DNA of 64,000 nt from NCBI GenBank assembly GCA_023898685.1, contig CP060234.1, positions 1,674,001 through 1,738,000 on the forward strand, in the 5' to 3' direction. Below the pieces are notes generated by a model, which had not been told where the DNA came from, did not search any database, and saw nothing but the letters and a program-made list of their open reading frames with translations. Each line of letters begins with the position of its first letter. Position 1 is the stretch's first letter. Both the position numbers and the translations under genes were made by a program. Of this stretch, positions 57,273 through 64,000 are shown in pieces. The stretch comes from Phycisphaeraceae bacterium. GTDB lineage: Bacteria > Planctomycetota > Phycisphaerae > Phycisphaerales > UBA1924.

Positions 57273-57854
57273 ATGATCTCCCACGCCCACCGCTGCATCT
57301 TTGTCAAGGTGCCCAAGACCGCCGGGACCAGCATCTCGCGCGCCCTGGCGTGCGAGCACCTCGGAAAGCCCCACCGCGACATCATCCAGATCCGCGACAC
57401 CCTCGCGGCCGACCCCGCCCACGCCGGGTGCTTCGAGACCTACTTCAAGTTCGGCTTCGTCCGCAATCCCTGGGACCGCGTCGTCTCGCTCTTCAGCCGC
57501 AAGGAGCGGGGGCGCGAGCAGGGGCCCGAGACCTGGGACGAGTTCGTCGAATGGATCGAGAACGCGAGCGACACCTGCGTGCACCCGACACCGCACCGCA
57601 ACCAGCTCGACTGGTTCCTCGATGAACGGGGGGAGGTCGCGGTCGACTTCATCGGCCGGTTCGAGCGCCTCGACACCGACTTCGCGACGATCTGCGAGCG
57701 TCTGGGCCTGGATGTGCCCCCGCTCCCCCACGAAAAGCGCAACCCCGCCGGCCGGAAGCACTTCACCGAGTACTACACCGCGGCGCAGCGGGACCTCATC
57801 GGCGAGAAGTTCCGCGTCGACGTCGAGCACTTCGGATACACGTTCGAGGGTTGA
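57273..57854 (+). CDS. Sulfotransferase family 2 protein
   Basis: The 193-residue protein has the two PAPS-binding motifs of membrane or carbohydrate sulfotransferases: FVKVPKTAGTSIS (5'-phosphosulfate loop) near the start and KFGFVRNPWDRVVSLF (3'-phosphate site) around residues 60-75. It would transfer sulfate from PAPS to a glycan hydroxyl. No signal peptide is visible and no partner glycosyltransferase is near. It is bracketed by two compound palindromes (57126 and 57868). Confidence 0.87.
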   Translation: MISHAHRCIFVKVPKTAGTSISRALACEHLGKPHRDIIQIRDTLAADPAHAGCFETYFKFGFVRNPWDRVVSLFSRKERGREQGPETWDEFVEWIENASDTCVHPTPHRNQLDWFLDERGEVAVDFIGRFERLDTDFATICERLGLDVPPLPHEKRNPAGRKHFTEYYTAAQRDLIGEKFRVDVEHFGYTFEG

Positions 57855-57867
57855 AGAAGCCTGTCGG

Positions 57868-57949
57868 TGTGGCACGGGCAGCTTGCTGCCCGTGTTGCCC
57901 CGCGGAATGCGGGACGCTCTCACGGCTGGACAAGCCAGCCGTGCCACAC
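57868..57949. repeat. Compound REP-like palindrome, family B, copy 3
   Basis: GTGTGGCACGG and CCGTGCCACAC bound two hairpins, CACGGGCAG/CTGCCCGTG (57873-57894) and CACGGCTGG/CCAGCCGTG (57921-57943). It follows the sulfotransferase gene directly. Confidence 0.8.
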
Positions 57950-57974
57950 GCGCGTGCATGCCTGGGTGGCTCGC

Positions 57975-58649
57975 TCACCCCACGGTCATCACCTCGCCCG
58001 GCTTCATGATCCTCGCCTCCACGCCCCTGGGCTTGAACCCGCTCATGTCGCTCGTGAGCAGGGGCCAGGTGCCGTAGTGCATCGGCACCGCGACGGGCGC
58101 CCCGACCCACTCGGCCGCCCGGGCCGCGTGCTCGGGGCCCATGGTGAACCGGTCGCCCGCGCAGAGCAGCGCGACATCGGGCCTGTAGAGTTCACCGATG
58201 AGCTTCATGTCGCTGAACAGGGCGGTGTCGCCCGAGTGGTAGATCGTCTTCCCGCCGATCGAGAGGATCACGCCGCAGGGCATGCCCATGTAGCGTCCAT
58301 CGAACGAGGAGCTGTGGTAGGCCCGCGTGAGGGCGACGAACCCGAAGTCGGTCTTCACCTGCCCCCCCGGATTCATGGGCTCGAGCTTCTCGAGCCCGTG
58401 CGTCTCGCCCAGGAAGTTGCAGATCTCGAACGCCCCGAAGACCGTCGCCCCGCGGCGCTTCGCGATCGGACCCGCGTCGGCGATGTGGTCGGCGTGCCCG
58501 TGGCTCAGCACGATGTGTGTGCACTCGATCTCGTCGGCCGACTTCTTCGCGACGGGATTCCCGTTCAGAAACGGGTCCATAGCGATCGTGTACGACCCCG
58601 AGCGGACCAGGAAGGACGCGTGCCCCAGAAACTCGATCTTGACGGTCAT
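57975..58649 (-). CDS. Metallo-beta-lactamase-fold hydrolase (UPF0173 type)
   Basis: The 224-residue protein has the MBL core: IEFLGHASFLVRSG, then THIVLSHGHADHIADAG (HxHxDH), and TIYHSGDTALFSDM. It matches the UPF0173 metal-dependent hydrolases, whose substrate is unknown. Two metal ions are expected. AGGAGG in front of the ATG is one of the strongest Shine-Dalgarno sequences in the window; a TACACT box (minus, 58671-58676) lies 21 bases upstream. Confidence 0.92.
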   Translation of the reverse strand: MTVKIEFLGHASFLVRSGSYTIAMDPFLNGNPVAKKSADEIECTHIVLSHGHADHIADAGPIAKRRGATVFGAFEICNFLGETHGLEKLEPMNPGGQVKTDFGFVALTRAYHSSSFDGRYMGMPCGVILSIGGKTIYHSGDTALFSDMKLIGELYRPDVALLCAGDRFTMGPEHAARAAEWVGAPVAVPMHYGTWPLLTSDMSGFKPRGVEARIMKPGEVMTVG

Positions 58650-58686
58650 GGCGGGCCTCCTGTCTGATCGAGTGTACGGGCGCATG

Positions 58687-58709
58687 AAAAAACGGGGCAT
58701 GGCCCCGTT
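58687..58709 (-). terminator. Intrinsic terminator of the low-complexity protein gene
   Basis: On the minus strand AACGGGGC pairs with GCCCCGTT over a 3-base loop and is followed by TTTT. Confidence 0.8.
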
Positions 58710-58732
58710 TGGAAGTCTGCCGTGAGGGCCGA

Positions 58733-59263
58733 TCAGGCGGCCTGGGTCTGCGTGCAGGTGTTCGTCGGGTTGACGAAGCCGAACGGGCTGAAGCCCGGGA
58801 AGCCCACCGGGATGTTCTGGTGGCTGTGCTCGCCGGTGGTCTGGGTGCCGGTGTTCACGCCGAAGAAGGGGGTGTACCCGCCGAACCAGTTGAAGGGCGA
58901 GAACGGGAAGCCGTAGTTGACGGGGTAGTTGTAGCTGAAAGGCGACGTGTAGCTGAACGGAGAGCTGTAGCTGAAGGGGACCTGGCTGCCGAAGCTGTTG
59001 TTCCAGTTGCCGTACCAGTTGTTCCAGGGGGTGCTGTTCCAGATGCCGCTCCAGTTGGAGGGCACATTCCAGCCGCCGAAACAGTTGCTGCTCGGGTACG
59101 AGCCGAACGAGCTCGAGCCGTACCAGCTCGGGAGGCTGTTATACCCGTTGAAGTTGGAACCGTTCCAGGAGCCGTTCCAGAGGTTGCTGACCGGGCAGTG
59201 GCTGCCGAACTGGTTGCCGAAGATCGGGGTGGTGTGCTGGAAACCAAAGGGGCTGTGATACAT
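58733..59263 (-). CDS. Asn/Trp/Gly/aromatic-rich low-complexity protein
   Basis: The 176-residue product is dominated by Asn, Ser, Gly, Phe, Tyr, Trp and Pro, with phrases such as WNGSWNGSNFNGYN, WYGNWNNSFG and the tandem PFSYSSPFSYTSPFSYN. It has few charged residues and no signal peptide. I recognise no family. The composition resembles aggregation- or condensate-prone prion-like domains, but that is inference. AGAGGA lies before ATG 59263, and a strong terminator follows the stop, which supports it as a real, expressed gene. Confidence 0.72.
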   Translation of the reverse strand: MYHSPFGFQHTTPIFGNQFGSHCPVSNLWNGSWNGSNFNGYNSLPSWYGSSSFGSYPSSNCFGGWNVPSNWSGIWNSTPWNNWYGNWNNSFGSQVPFSYSSPFSYTSPFSYNYPVNYGFPFSPFNWFGGYTPFFGVNTGTQTTGEHSHQNIPVGFPGFSPFGFVNPTNTCTQTQAA

Positions 59264-59380
59264 GCGTCGTCCTCTCAATGTCTGTGCGTGCCGCGTCGTC
59301 GTCCCTCACGCCGACGCGCCGGGCGCGTGCCGTCGCGGCATCGATTTCGCCCGGGGCGCATTGCATCGGAAAGGCGCCGC

Positions 59381-59430
59381 CCCGACTTCGGTGGGAACGC
59401 AGAATGTGAACGAATCGGCACGAAGTCGGG
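59381..59430. repeat. 10-base inverted repeat between gpsA and the low-complexity gene
   Basis: CCCGACTTCG (59381-59390) and CGAAGTCGGG (59421-59430) are perfect inverted copies with a 30-base loop. The right arm is four bases from the gpsA stop. It could be a long terminator of gpsA or an operator of the gene at 58733. Confidence 0.6.
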
Positions 59431-59433
59431 ATT

Positions 59434-60465
59434 TCAACCCACCGACTCGTCTTTCATCCCCCGGCTCATCAGGCGCCCGATCGCCTCGAGCGGGTCGAGC
59501 CCCTCGAAAAGCACCTGGTGGACGGCGTGGGTGATGGGCATGTCGACCCGATACTTCTCGGCCAGCGACACCACCGACCGTGTGGTCGCGACCCCCTCCA
59601 CCACCATCGGAGACCGGTCCAGATAATCGCCCAGCCGCTCGCCCTTGCCCAGTGCCTCGCCGCAGGAGCGATTCCGGCCGTGAGGGCTGAAACAGGTGGT
59701 CGCGAGGTCACCTACGCCGGCGATACCGAAGAACGTGTCCGGGCTCGCCCCCATCGTGACCCCCAGCCGGGTGATCTCGGCCAGCCCCCGGGCGAGCAGC
59801 GCGCTCTTCGCGTTCGAGCCCGCCTGGAGCCCGTCGAGCACGCCCGCGGCCAGCGCGATGACGTTCTTGGTCGCCCCGGCCAGTTCGACACCGAGCAGAT
59901 CCGGGTTGGTGTAGATCCGCATCCAGCTGGTTGTGAACAGCTTCTGGAGTGCTTCGGAGAACGCGGGGTCGTCGCTGGCGGCGATCATGGTCGCGGGCAG
60001 GCAGCGCGCGAGCTCGGTCGCGATTGTGGGCCCGGAGAGACAGCCCATCGGGCGGGGCGGGCCGTCAGGGTCGTCTCCCAGAACGTCGGCGATGATCTGG
60101 GTGGGCCGCATCATGGTCTTGTTCTCGATGCCCTTGGCGACCGAGACCACTCCCGCCCGTTCAGGGACGAACGGGCGGAGCCTCTCCCAGGCAGAGCGGG
60201 TGTGCTGCACGGGGATGGCGGAGACGATCAGGTCGGCCTCGCGTAGAGCCGATGCGTCATCAAGGGCGACGCGGACGGCCGGGTCGAGCTCGAAATCAGG
60301 GAGCTTGCCGCTGCGGCGGAGTTGCGAGAGCTCGGCCGCTTCCTCTGGTGGGTGGCCCCACATCGTGACCGTCGGGGCGACGGCCCCGCGACCGGCGTCG
60401 GTGAGGATACCGCCGCAGACCAGCCCCATCTGTCCGCAGCCGAGGATGGTCACGTGGCGGATCAT
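59434..60465 (-). CDS. gpsA: Glycerol-3-phosphate dehydrogenase [NAD(P)+]
   Basis: This enzyme reduces dihydroxyacetone phosphate to sn-glycerol-3-phosphate for phospholipid synthesis. The 343 residues show the dinucleotide fold ILGCGQMGLVCGGI, VSVAKGIENKT, LSGPTIATELAR, ATKNVIALAAGVLDGL and GIAGVGDLATTCFSPHGRNR. The final segment, LFEGLDPLEAIGRLMSR, matches the C-terminus of the family. ATG 60465 is the family start. Confidence 0.95.
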   Translation of the reverse strand: MIRHVTILGCGQMGLVCGGILTDAGRGAVAPTVTMWGHPPEEAAELSQLRRSGKLPDFELDPAVRVALDDASALREADLIVSAIPVQHTRSAWERLRPFVPERAGVVSVAKGIENKTMMRPTQIIADVLGDDPDGPPRPMGCLSGPTIATELARCLPATMIAASDDPAFSEALQKLFTTSWMRIYTNPDLLGVELAGATKNVIALAAGVLDGLQAGSNAKSALLARGLAEITRLGVTMGASPDTFFGIAGVGDLATTCFSPHGRNRSCGEALGKGERLGDYLDRSPMVVEGVATTRSVVSLAEKYRVDMPITHAVHQVLFEGLDPLEAIGRLMSRGMKDESVG

Positions 60466-60630
60466 GAGGGGCTCCTGTCGGGGGTCTGCGGTTGAACCGG
60501 GCGCGGAAAGCGATCGTAAGGAAGCTTGCGGGCCGAGGGGCGCGATGGGCGTCGGAGACGGTCTAGAGTAAGCCCCGGCACGGTGATACGAACACCGCCC
60601 GATCAAGCTCAACCAGGGAGTCTACCGCAC

Positions 60631-62706
60631 ATGACGCAGATCACGGCGGACCATCACCACGGGCACGAGCACCACGATCATCACGATCACATGCATGACG
60701 CCGACAGCCCGGTGGTGTGCTGCTCGCACCACGAGCTGGAGATCGAGCGCTACATCATCCTCTACCTCATCGGCGGGATGCTGGCGCTGACGAGCTGGAT
60801 CGCGGGTCTTGCGGGCATTTCGAGCCCCTTGGTGACGATCCTCCCGGCGGTGGTTGGGGCGATCATGCTCGCGCTGCCGCTGTTCAAGGCCTCGTTCGAC
60901 GAGATCTTCATCCGCCATCGCATCTCGTCCTCGTCGCTGGCCGCCCTGGCCATCCTCGCGGCGATCGCGGTCAACCAATATGTCACCGCGGCGGTCCTCG
61001 CGTTCATCCTGCTTGTGGCCGACCAGTTCCTCCGCCGCACGGCCTTCGGGGCGCAGCGGGCGATCGAGGACCTGGTGGGCCTGACGCCCGACATCGCGCG
61101 CATCGTCGAGGCCGGCGTGGAGCGCGAGGCGCACGCCGCCGACGTGCAGGTCGGCATGATCGTCCGCGTGCGCCCGGGCGAGAACCTGCCGGTCGACGGC
61201 GAGGTCATCAGCGGCTACTCCACGATCAACCAGGCGTCGCTGACGGGTGAGGCGTTGCCCATCGAGGCCGACGTGGGCACCGAGGTGTTCGCCGGGACGA
61301 CGAACCTCACGGGCGTGATCGACATGAAGGTCACGCGAACGGGCGAGGACACGACGATCGGCAAGGTGAGCGAACTCATCCGCGAGGCGGAGCGCTCGAA
61401 GAGTCCTCGCCAGCTTCTGATCGAGCAGGTCGCCCGGTTCTTCGTGCCCGTCGCCCTCTCGGTGGCGGCGCTCGTGTGGTACATGCACCGGCACAACAGC
61501 GACGCGGCGATCATGGCGATCACCGTGCTCGTCGTCGTCTGCCCGTCGGCCCTGCTGCTGTCCAGCCCCTCGGCGATGGTCGCGGCGTTCGCGTCGGCGG
61601 CCCGCCTGGGCATCATGATCAAGCAGACCAGCTTCCTCGAGGCCGCCGCCGGCATCGACGCCGTCGTGCTCGACAAGACCGGCACGATCACGACGGGCTC
61701 GTTCGAGGTCTCGCGGCTCGCGCCGGCGGAAGGCGTTGAGGGCGCCGAGCTGCTGACCGCGGCCGCCAACGCCGAGCAGAGCAGCAACCATCCGCTGGCC
61801 TCGTCGATCATGCAGACAGCCAAGGCGGCGCGGGTGCCGACGGTCGAAATCGAAAGCTACGAGGAAATCCACGGGCGCGGCGTTCGCGCCAAGACCGCCT
61901 CGGGCGAGATCACCGCGGGCCGGGCGGGGTGGATCCGCGAGCTGGTGCCCTCGGCGTCGGCGGCGATCGACCAGGTCGAGCAGCGCATCGAGGGCATGAG
62001 CGGCGTGCACGTCGCCGTCAACGGGCGGTACCTGGGGGCCGTGGGGCTCGAGGACAAGGTGCGTCCACAGGCCAAGCCCGTGATCGAGCGGCTGCGCGAG
62101 CTGGGCGTGCGCACGATCTCTGTGTTCACGGGCGACCGGCTGAGCGTCGCGCGCCGGGTTGGTCTGACGGTCGGAGCCGACCGCCTCGAGGCCGAGTGCC
62201 TGCCCGCCGAGAAGACCGAGCAGGTCAAGGCCCTTGTCAGCCAAGGCTACAAGACCATGATGGTCGGCGACGGCATCAACGACGGGCCTGCGCTGGCCAC
62301 GGCCGACGTGGGTGTGGCGATGGGCCTCCGCGGGTCGGATATCGCGACCAACTCCGCGGGTGTCGCGCTGATGACCGACGACCTCAATCGCTTGCCGTTC
62401 CTCATCGACTTGGGCCGGCGGACGCGGGCGATCACCGGGCAGAACATCGCTGCCTCGATCATCATCGCGCTGGTGGGCCTGACGCTCGCCGCGACGGGCA
62501 ACCTGGGCGAGGGCGGGGCGGCCGTCTTCTTCGCCGCGATGTTCCACTTCGCCGGCGACGTGTTCGTGCTGGGCAACTCGTTCCGCCTGTTCCGCTTCGG
62601 CGAGGACTTCCTCGCGGCCGAGCACGCGGCGCAGGAGTCGGCCAAGAGCCGGCAGGTGGCGCGGCGCGAGGGCAGCATGAGGTTGTCCGGCGCGGCGGCC
62701 ACCTGA
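60631..62706 (+). CDS. P1B-type heavy-metal ATPase with CPS motif
   Basis: The 691-residue pump has the phosphorylated Asp348 in DKTGTITTGSF, the actuator TGEALPIE, the HP motif in NHPLA, and GDGINDGPALATADVGVAM. The N-terminus is His/Asp-rich (HHHGHEHHDHHDH, then CCSHH) and lacks a CxxC ferredoxin-like domain. The transmembrane ion-site motif reads C-P-S (304-306, in VVCPSALLL), not CPC, SPC or CPH. The metal is probably a divalent ion such as zinc or cobalt, but the motif makes that uncertain. tsaE follows 17 bases later. Confidence 0.9.
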   Translation: MTQITADHHHGHEHHDHHDHMHDADSPVVCCSHHELEIERYIILYLIGGMLALTSWIAGLAGISSPLVTILPAVVGAIMLALPLFKASFDEIFIRHRISSSSLAALAILAAIAVNQYVTAAVLAFILLVADQFLRRTAFGAQRAIEDLVGLTPDIARIVEAGVEREAHAADVQVGMIVRVRPGENLPVDGEVISGYSTINQASLTGEALPIEADVGTEVFAGTTNLTGVIDMKVTRTGEDTTIGKVSELIREAERSKSPRQLLIEQVARFFVPVALSVAALVWYMHRHNSDAAIMAITVLVVVCPSALLLSSPSAMVAAFASAARLGIMIKQTSFLEAAAGIDAVVLDKTGTITTGSFEVSRLAPAEGVEGAELLTAAANAEQSSNHPLASSIMQTAKAARVPTVEIESYEEIHGRGVRAKTASGEITAGRAGWIRELVPSASAAIDQVEQRIEGMSGVHVAVNGRYLGAVGLEDKVRPQAKPVIERLRELGVRTISVFTGDRLSVARRVGLTVGADRLEAECLPAEKTEQVKALVSQGYKTMMVGDGINDGPALATADVGVAMGLRGSDIATNSAGVALMTDDLNRLPFLIDLGRRTRAITGQNIAASIIIALVGLTLAATGNLGEGGAAVFFAAMFHFAGDVFVLGNSFRLFRFGEDFLAAEHAAQESAKSRQVARREGSMRLSGAAAT

Positions 62707-62723
62707 GGCCGCAAGAATCACGC

Positions 62724-63320
62724 GTGCCGACCCTCGAGACACGCCTCGGTTCACTCGGTGACACCGCCCGGTTCGGGGCGTGGCTGGCCGCGCTTCTGAG
62801 GCCGGGCGACGTGGTCGTGCTCTCGGGCGAGCTGGGCGCCGGAAAGACCACGCTCGTGCGCGCCATCGCGGCGGCGCGCGGGGTCGACCCCCGCAACGTA
62901 TCGAGCCCCACGTTCACGGTGCTGCACGAGTACGCGCCCGACGAGGGCCCGGTGATCGTGCACGCCGACGCCTACCGGCTCGAGGGCGACGACGAAACCG
63001 AGCTCGACCTGCTGGGCTGGGATCGGGTGGCCGGGGGCGGGGGCGTGCTGCTGATCGAATGGGGCGAACGGATCGAGTCGCTGCTGGAGGGTGAGCACGC
63101 CCGGATCGTGCTCGGGCACGACGGTCCGGATTCGCGGCTTTTGACTCTGGAGGCGCCAGATGCGTGGGGTGAGCGTGCCGAGTGGTCGGCGTGGTCGGGT
63201 GCGCGGTCCGGGTTCCCGTTCGCGAGCGAGCGTGAACAGTGGGCCGACCTCTACCGTTGGTTCAGCGGGGGGTACCGGATCAGCCGGCCGATCGAGGATC
63301 CGGACGAACAAGTCGAGTAG
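62724..63320 (+). CDS. tsaE: tRNA threonylcarbamoyladenosine ATPase TsaE
   Basis: TsaE is the ATPase of the complex that builds t6A at position 37 of ANN-decoding tRNAs. The 198 residues contain Walker A SGELGAGKTTLVRAIA, the SPTFTVLHEY segment and VHADAYRLEG, all family signatures; the C-terminal 60 residues extend beyond the usual about 150-residue protein. GTG at 62724 is chosen because the first conserved residues lie just after it; no ATG fits. Confidence 0.92.
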   Translation: MPTLETRLGSLGDTARFGAWLAALLRPGDVVVLSGELGAGKTTLVRAIAAARGVDPRNVSSPTFTVLHEYAPDEGPVIVHADAYRLEGDDETELDLLGWDRVAGGGGVLLIEWGERIESLLEGEHARIVLGHDGPDSRLLTLEAPDAWGERAEWSAWSGARSGFPFASEREQWADLYRWFSGGYRISRPIEDPDEQVE

Positions 63321-63493
63321 GGCCTCCGGTGGACATGCTGGTCTCTTGCCGCGGGGATTCCCGACAAGTCAATCTGAAACCGCGTACGGACCCCTCGGAA
63401 CAAGAGAAGCCGAACAAGCGTGCCGGATGTTCGGGTGGGGCGCGTCCACGTGAAGGTGTGGGCCCGCGAGCCCGGCACTTCCTGGGGCCTCCC

Positions 63494-63778
63494 GTGCCGA
63501 ACCGAGTTCTTGCATCCAACCCCCCGATCCGCGAACCGCACCCGATCTGGGTGTATGTTCTGGTCATCGGCGCGCTGGTGCGGGTCGCCCTGCTGCACGC
63601 ACCCCTGCTCGGGCGGCCAATGGCGAGCGAGCCGGTGCCGGCGGGTGCGGGGATGGTGGAGTCGTCGGACGACGACCGGGCGATCGCCGAGCCTGCCGGG
63701 GAGGCGCCGGTGAGCCTGGCCGACCACGATGGCTTCGGTGTGCCGGCCGGCATGAGGCTCTGGGCCGACGTGGGATGA
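63494..63778 (+). CDS. Small putative membrane protein
   Basis: The 94-residue frame begins at GTG and has one hydrophobic segment (WVYVLVIGALVRVALLHA), then an acidic Pro/Ala-rich tail. No family is recognised. Its stop is four bases from the converging response-regulator stop. The 173 bases before it (63321-63493) contain nothing else I can name. Confidence 0.45.
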   Translation: MPNRVLASNPPIREPHPIWVYVLVIGALVRVALLHAPLLGRPMASEPVPAGAGMVESSDDDRAIAEPAGEAPVSLADHDGFGVPAGMRLWADVG

Positions 63779-63782
63779 GCGG

Positions 63783-64000
63783 TCAGGAATCCTGGGCCGA
63801 TTCGTCACGCAGCCTCGCGACTTCGGCGCGGGCCACCCTCAGTTCCTGGCGCAGGTGGTGGATCTTGAGTTGTGACTGCACGCGAACGAGCAGTTCGAGC
63901 CGATCCACGGGCTTCGTGAGAAAATCGTCGGCGCCCGCTTCGAGGGCCCGCTCGACGTCGGCGACCTGGTTGAGGGCGGTGACCATGATGACGGGGGTGC
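63783..64000 (-). CDS. Response regulator receiver domain, 5' part outside the window
   Basis: The frame is open to the right edge of the window (base 64000), so only the last 72 residues are seen. VIMVTALNQVADVERALEAG and DDFLTKPVDRLEL match strands four and five of a receiver, with the conserved Thr and Lys. A coiled-coil-like tail follows (VQSQLKIHHLRQELRVARAE), as in stand-alone regulators or at the junction with an output domain; since the stop comes soon after, no output domain follows here. Confidence 0.85.
   Translation of the reverse strand, partial: TPVIMVTALNQVADVERALEAGADDFLTKPVDRLELLVRVQSQLKIHHLRQELRVARAEVARLRDESAQDS

Noticed and set aside
57126..57949. Insertion-sequence ends around the sulfotransferase
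   Set aside because: The flanking repeats are palindromes of different sequence, not matching terminal inverted repeats, and no transposase is present.

Overview
The window is one contiguous piece of a high-GC chromosome (roughly two thirds G+C by eye). It most resembles a marine planctomycete of the class Phycisphaerae. The evidence is five secreted proteins that end in the same roughly 55-residue dockerin-like tail (C..ADLAEPFGVLDL...GCP), a PEP-CTERM-type sorting tail, several gene families I associate with planctomycetes, and a sulfatase/fucosidase/sulfotransferase set suited to sulfated algal polysaccharides. No phage, transposase, plasmid gene or CRISPR array was seen.

Layout. Positions 1-7600 hold acyl-CoA metabolism (a truncated crotonase and an acyl-CoA dehydrogenase) followed by pyruvate dehydrogenase E1-alpha, E1-beta and E2; the matching E3 (lpdA) lies 40 kb away at 48-49.5 kb. 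Positions 7.6-13.2 kb carry a BRCT protein of lower GC, a dockerin-tailed secreted protein, ahcY, and an ArsR-methyltransferase fusion with a palindrome over its own promoter. Positions 13.2-17.5 kb hold small proteins (LigD-N-like, CYTH, thioredoxin-like, BFD-like) and tRNA-Phe. Positions 17.5-25.4 kb hold purD and purC, a GH10-like protein, a ComEA-like protein, and a PepSY/response regulator/histidine kinase cassette. Positions 25.5-36.1 kb hold gdhA, rpsA, gyrA, a STAS protein and a TrkA-C membrane protein. Positions 36.2-42.8 kb hold an ABC ATPase, a putative PD-(D/E)XK protein, small membrane proteins, RicT and an unusually long signal peptidase I. Positions 42.8-55.6 kb are mainly exported proteins (sulfatase, GH29 fucosidase, LamG, metalloprotease, FG-GAP), four of them with the dockerin-like tail. 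Positions 55.6-64 kb hold the SRP RNA, a PIN-TRAM protein, a sulfotransferase, a metallo-hydrolase, an Asn/aromatic-rich low-complexity protein, gpsA, a P1B-type ATPase with a CPS motif, tsaE and a truncated response regulator.

How it works together. Housekeeping genes (central carbon, purines, translation, replication, secretion) are interleaved with an exported polymer-degrading set. Signal peptidase I and the SRP RNA serve the same export traffic. Several genes lack a Shine-Dalgarno sequence but have a TA[CG]NNT hexamer 5-8 bases before the ATG, which suggests leaderless transcripts. At least two families of REP-like palindromes and a heptanucleotide repeat (GGCACTA-like) occupy the intergenic gaps. 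All function calls come from reading motifs in the sequence; no database search was run.
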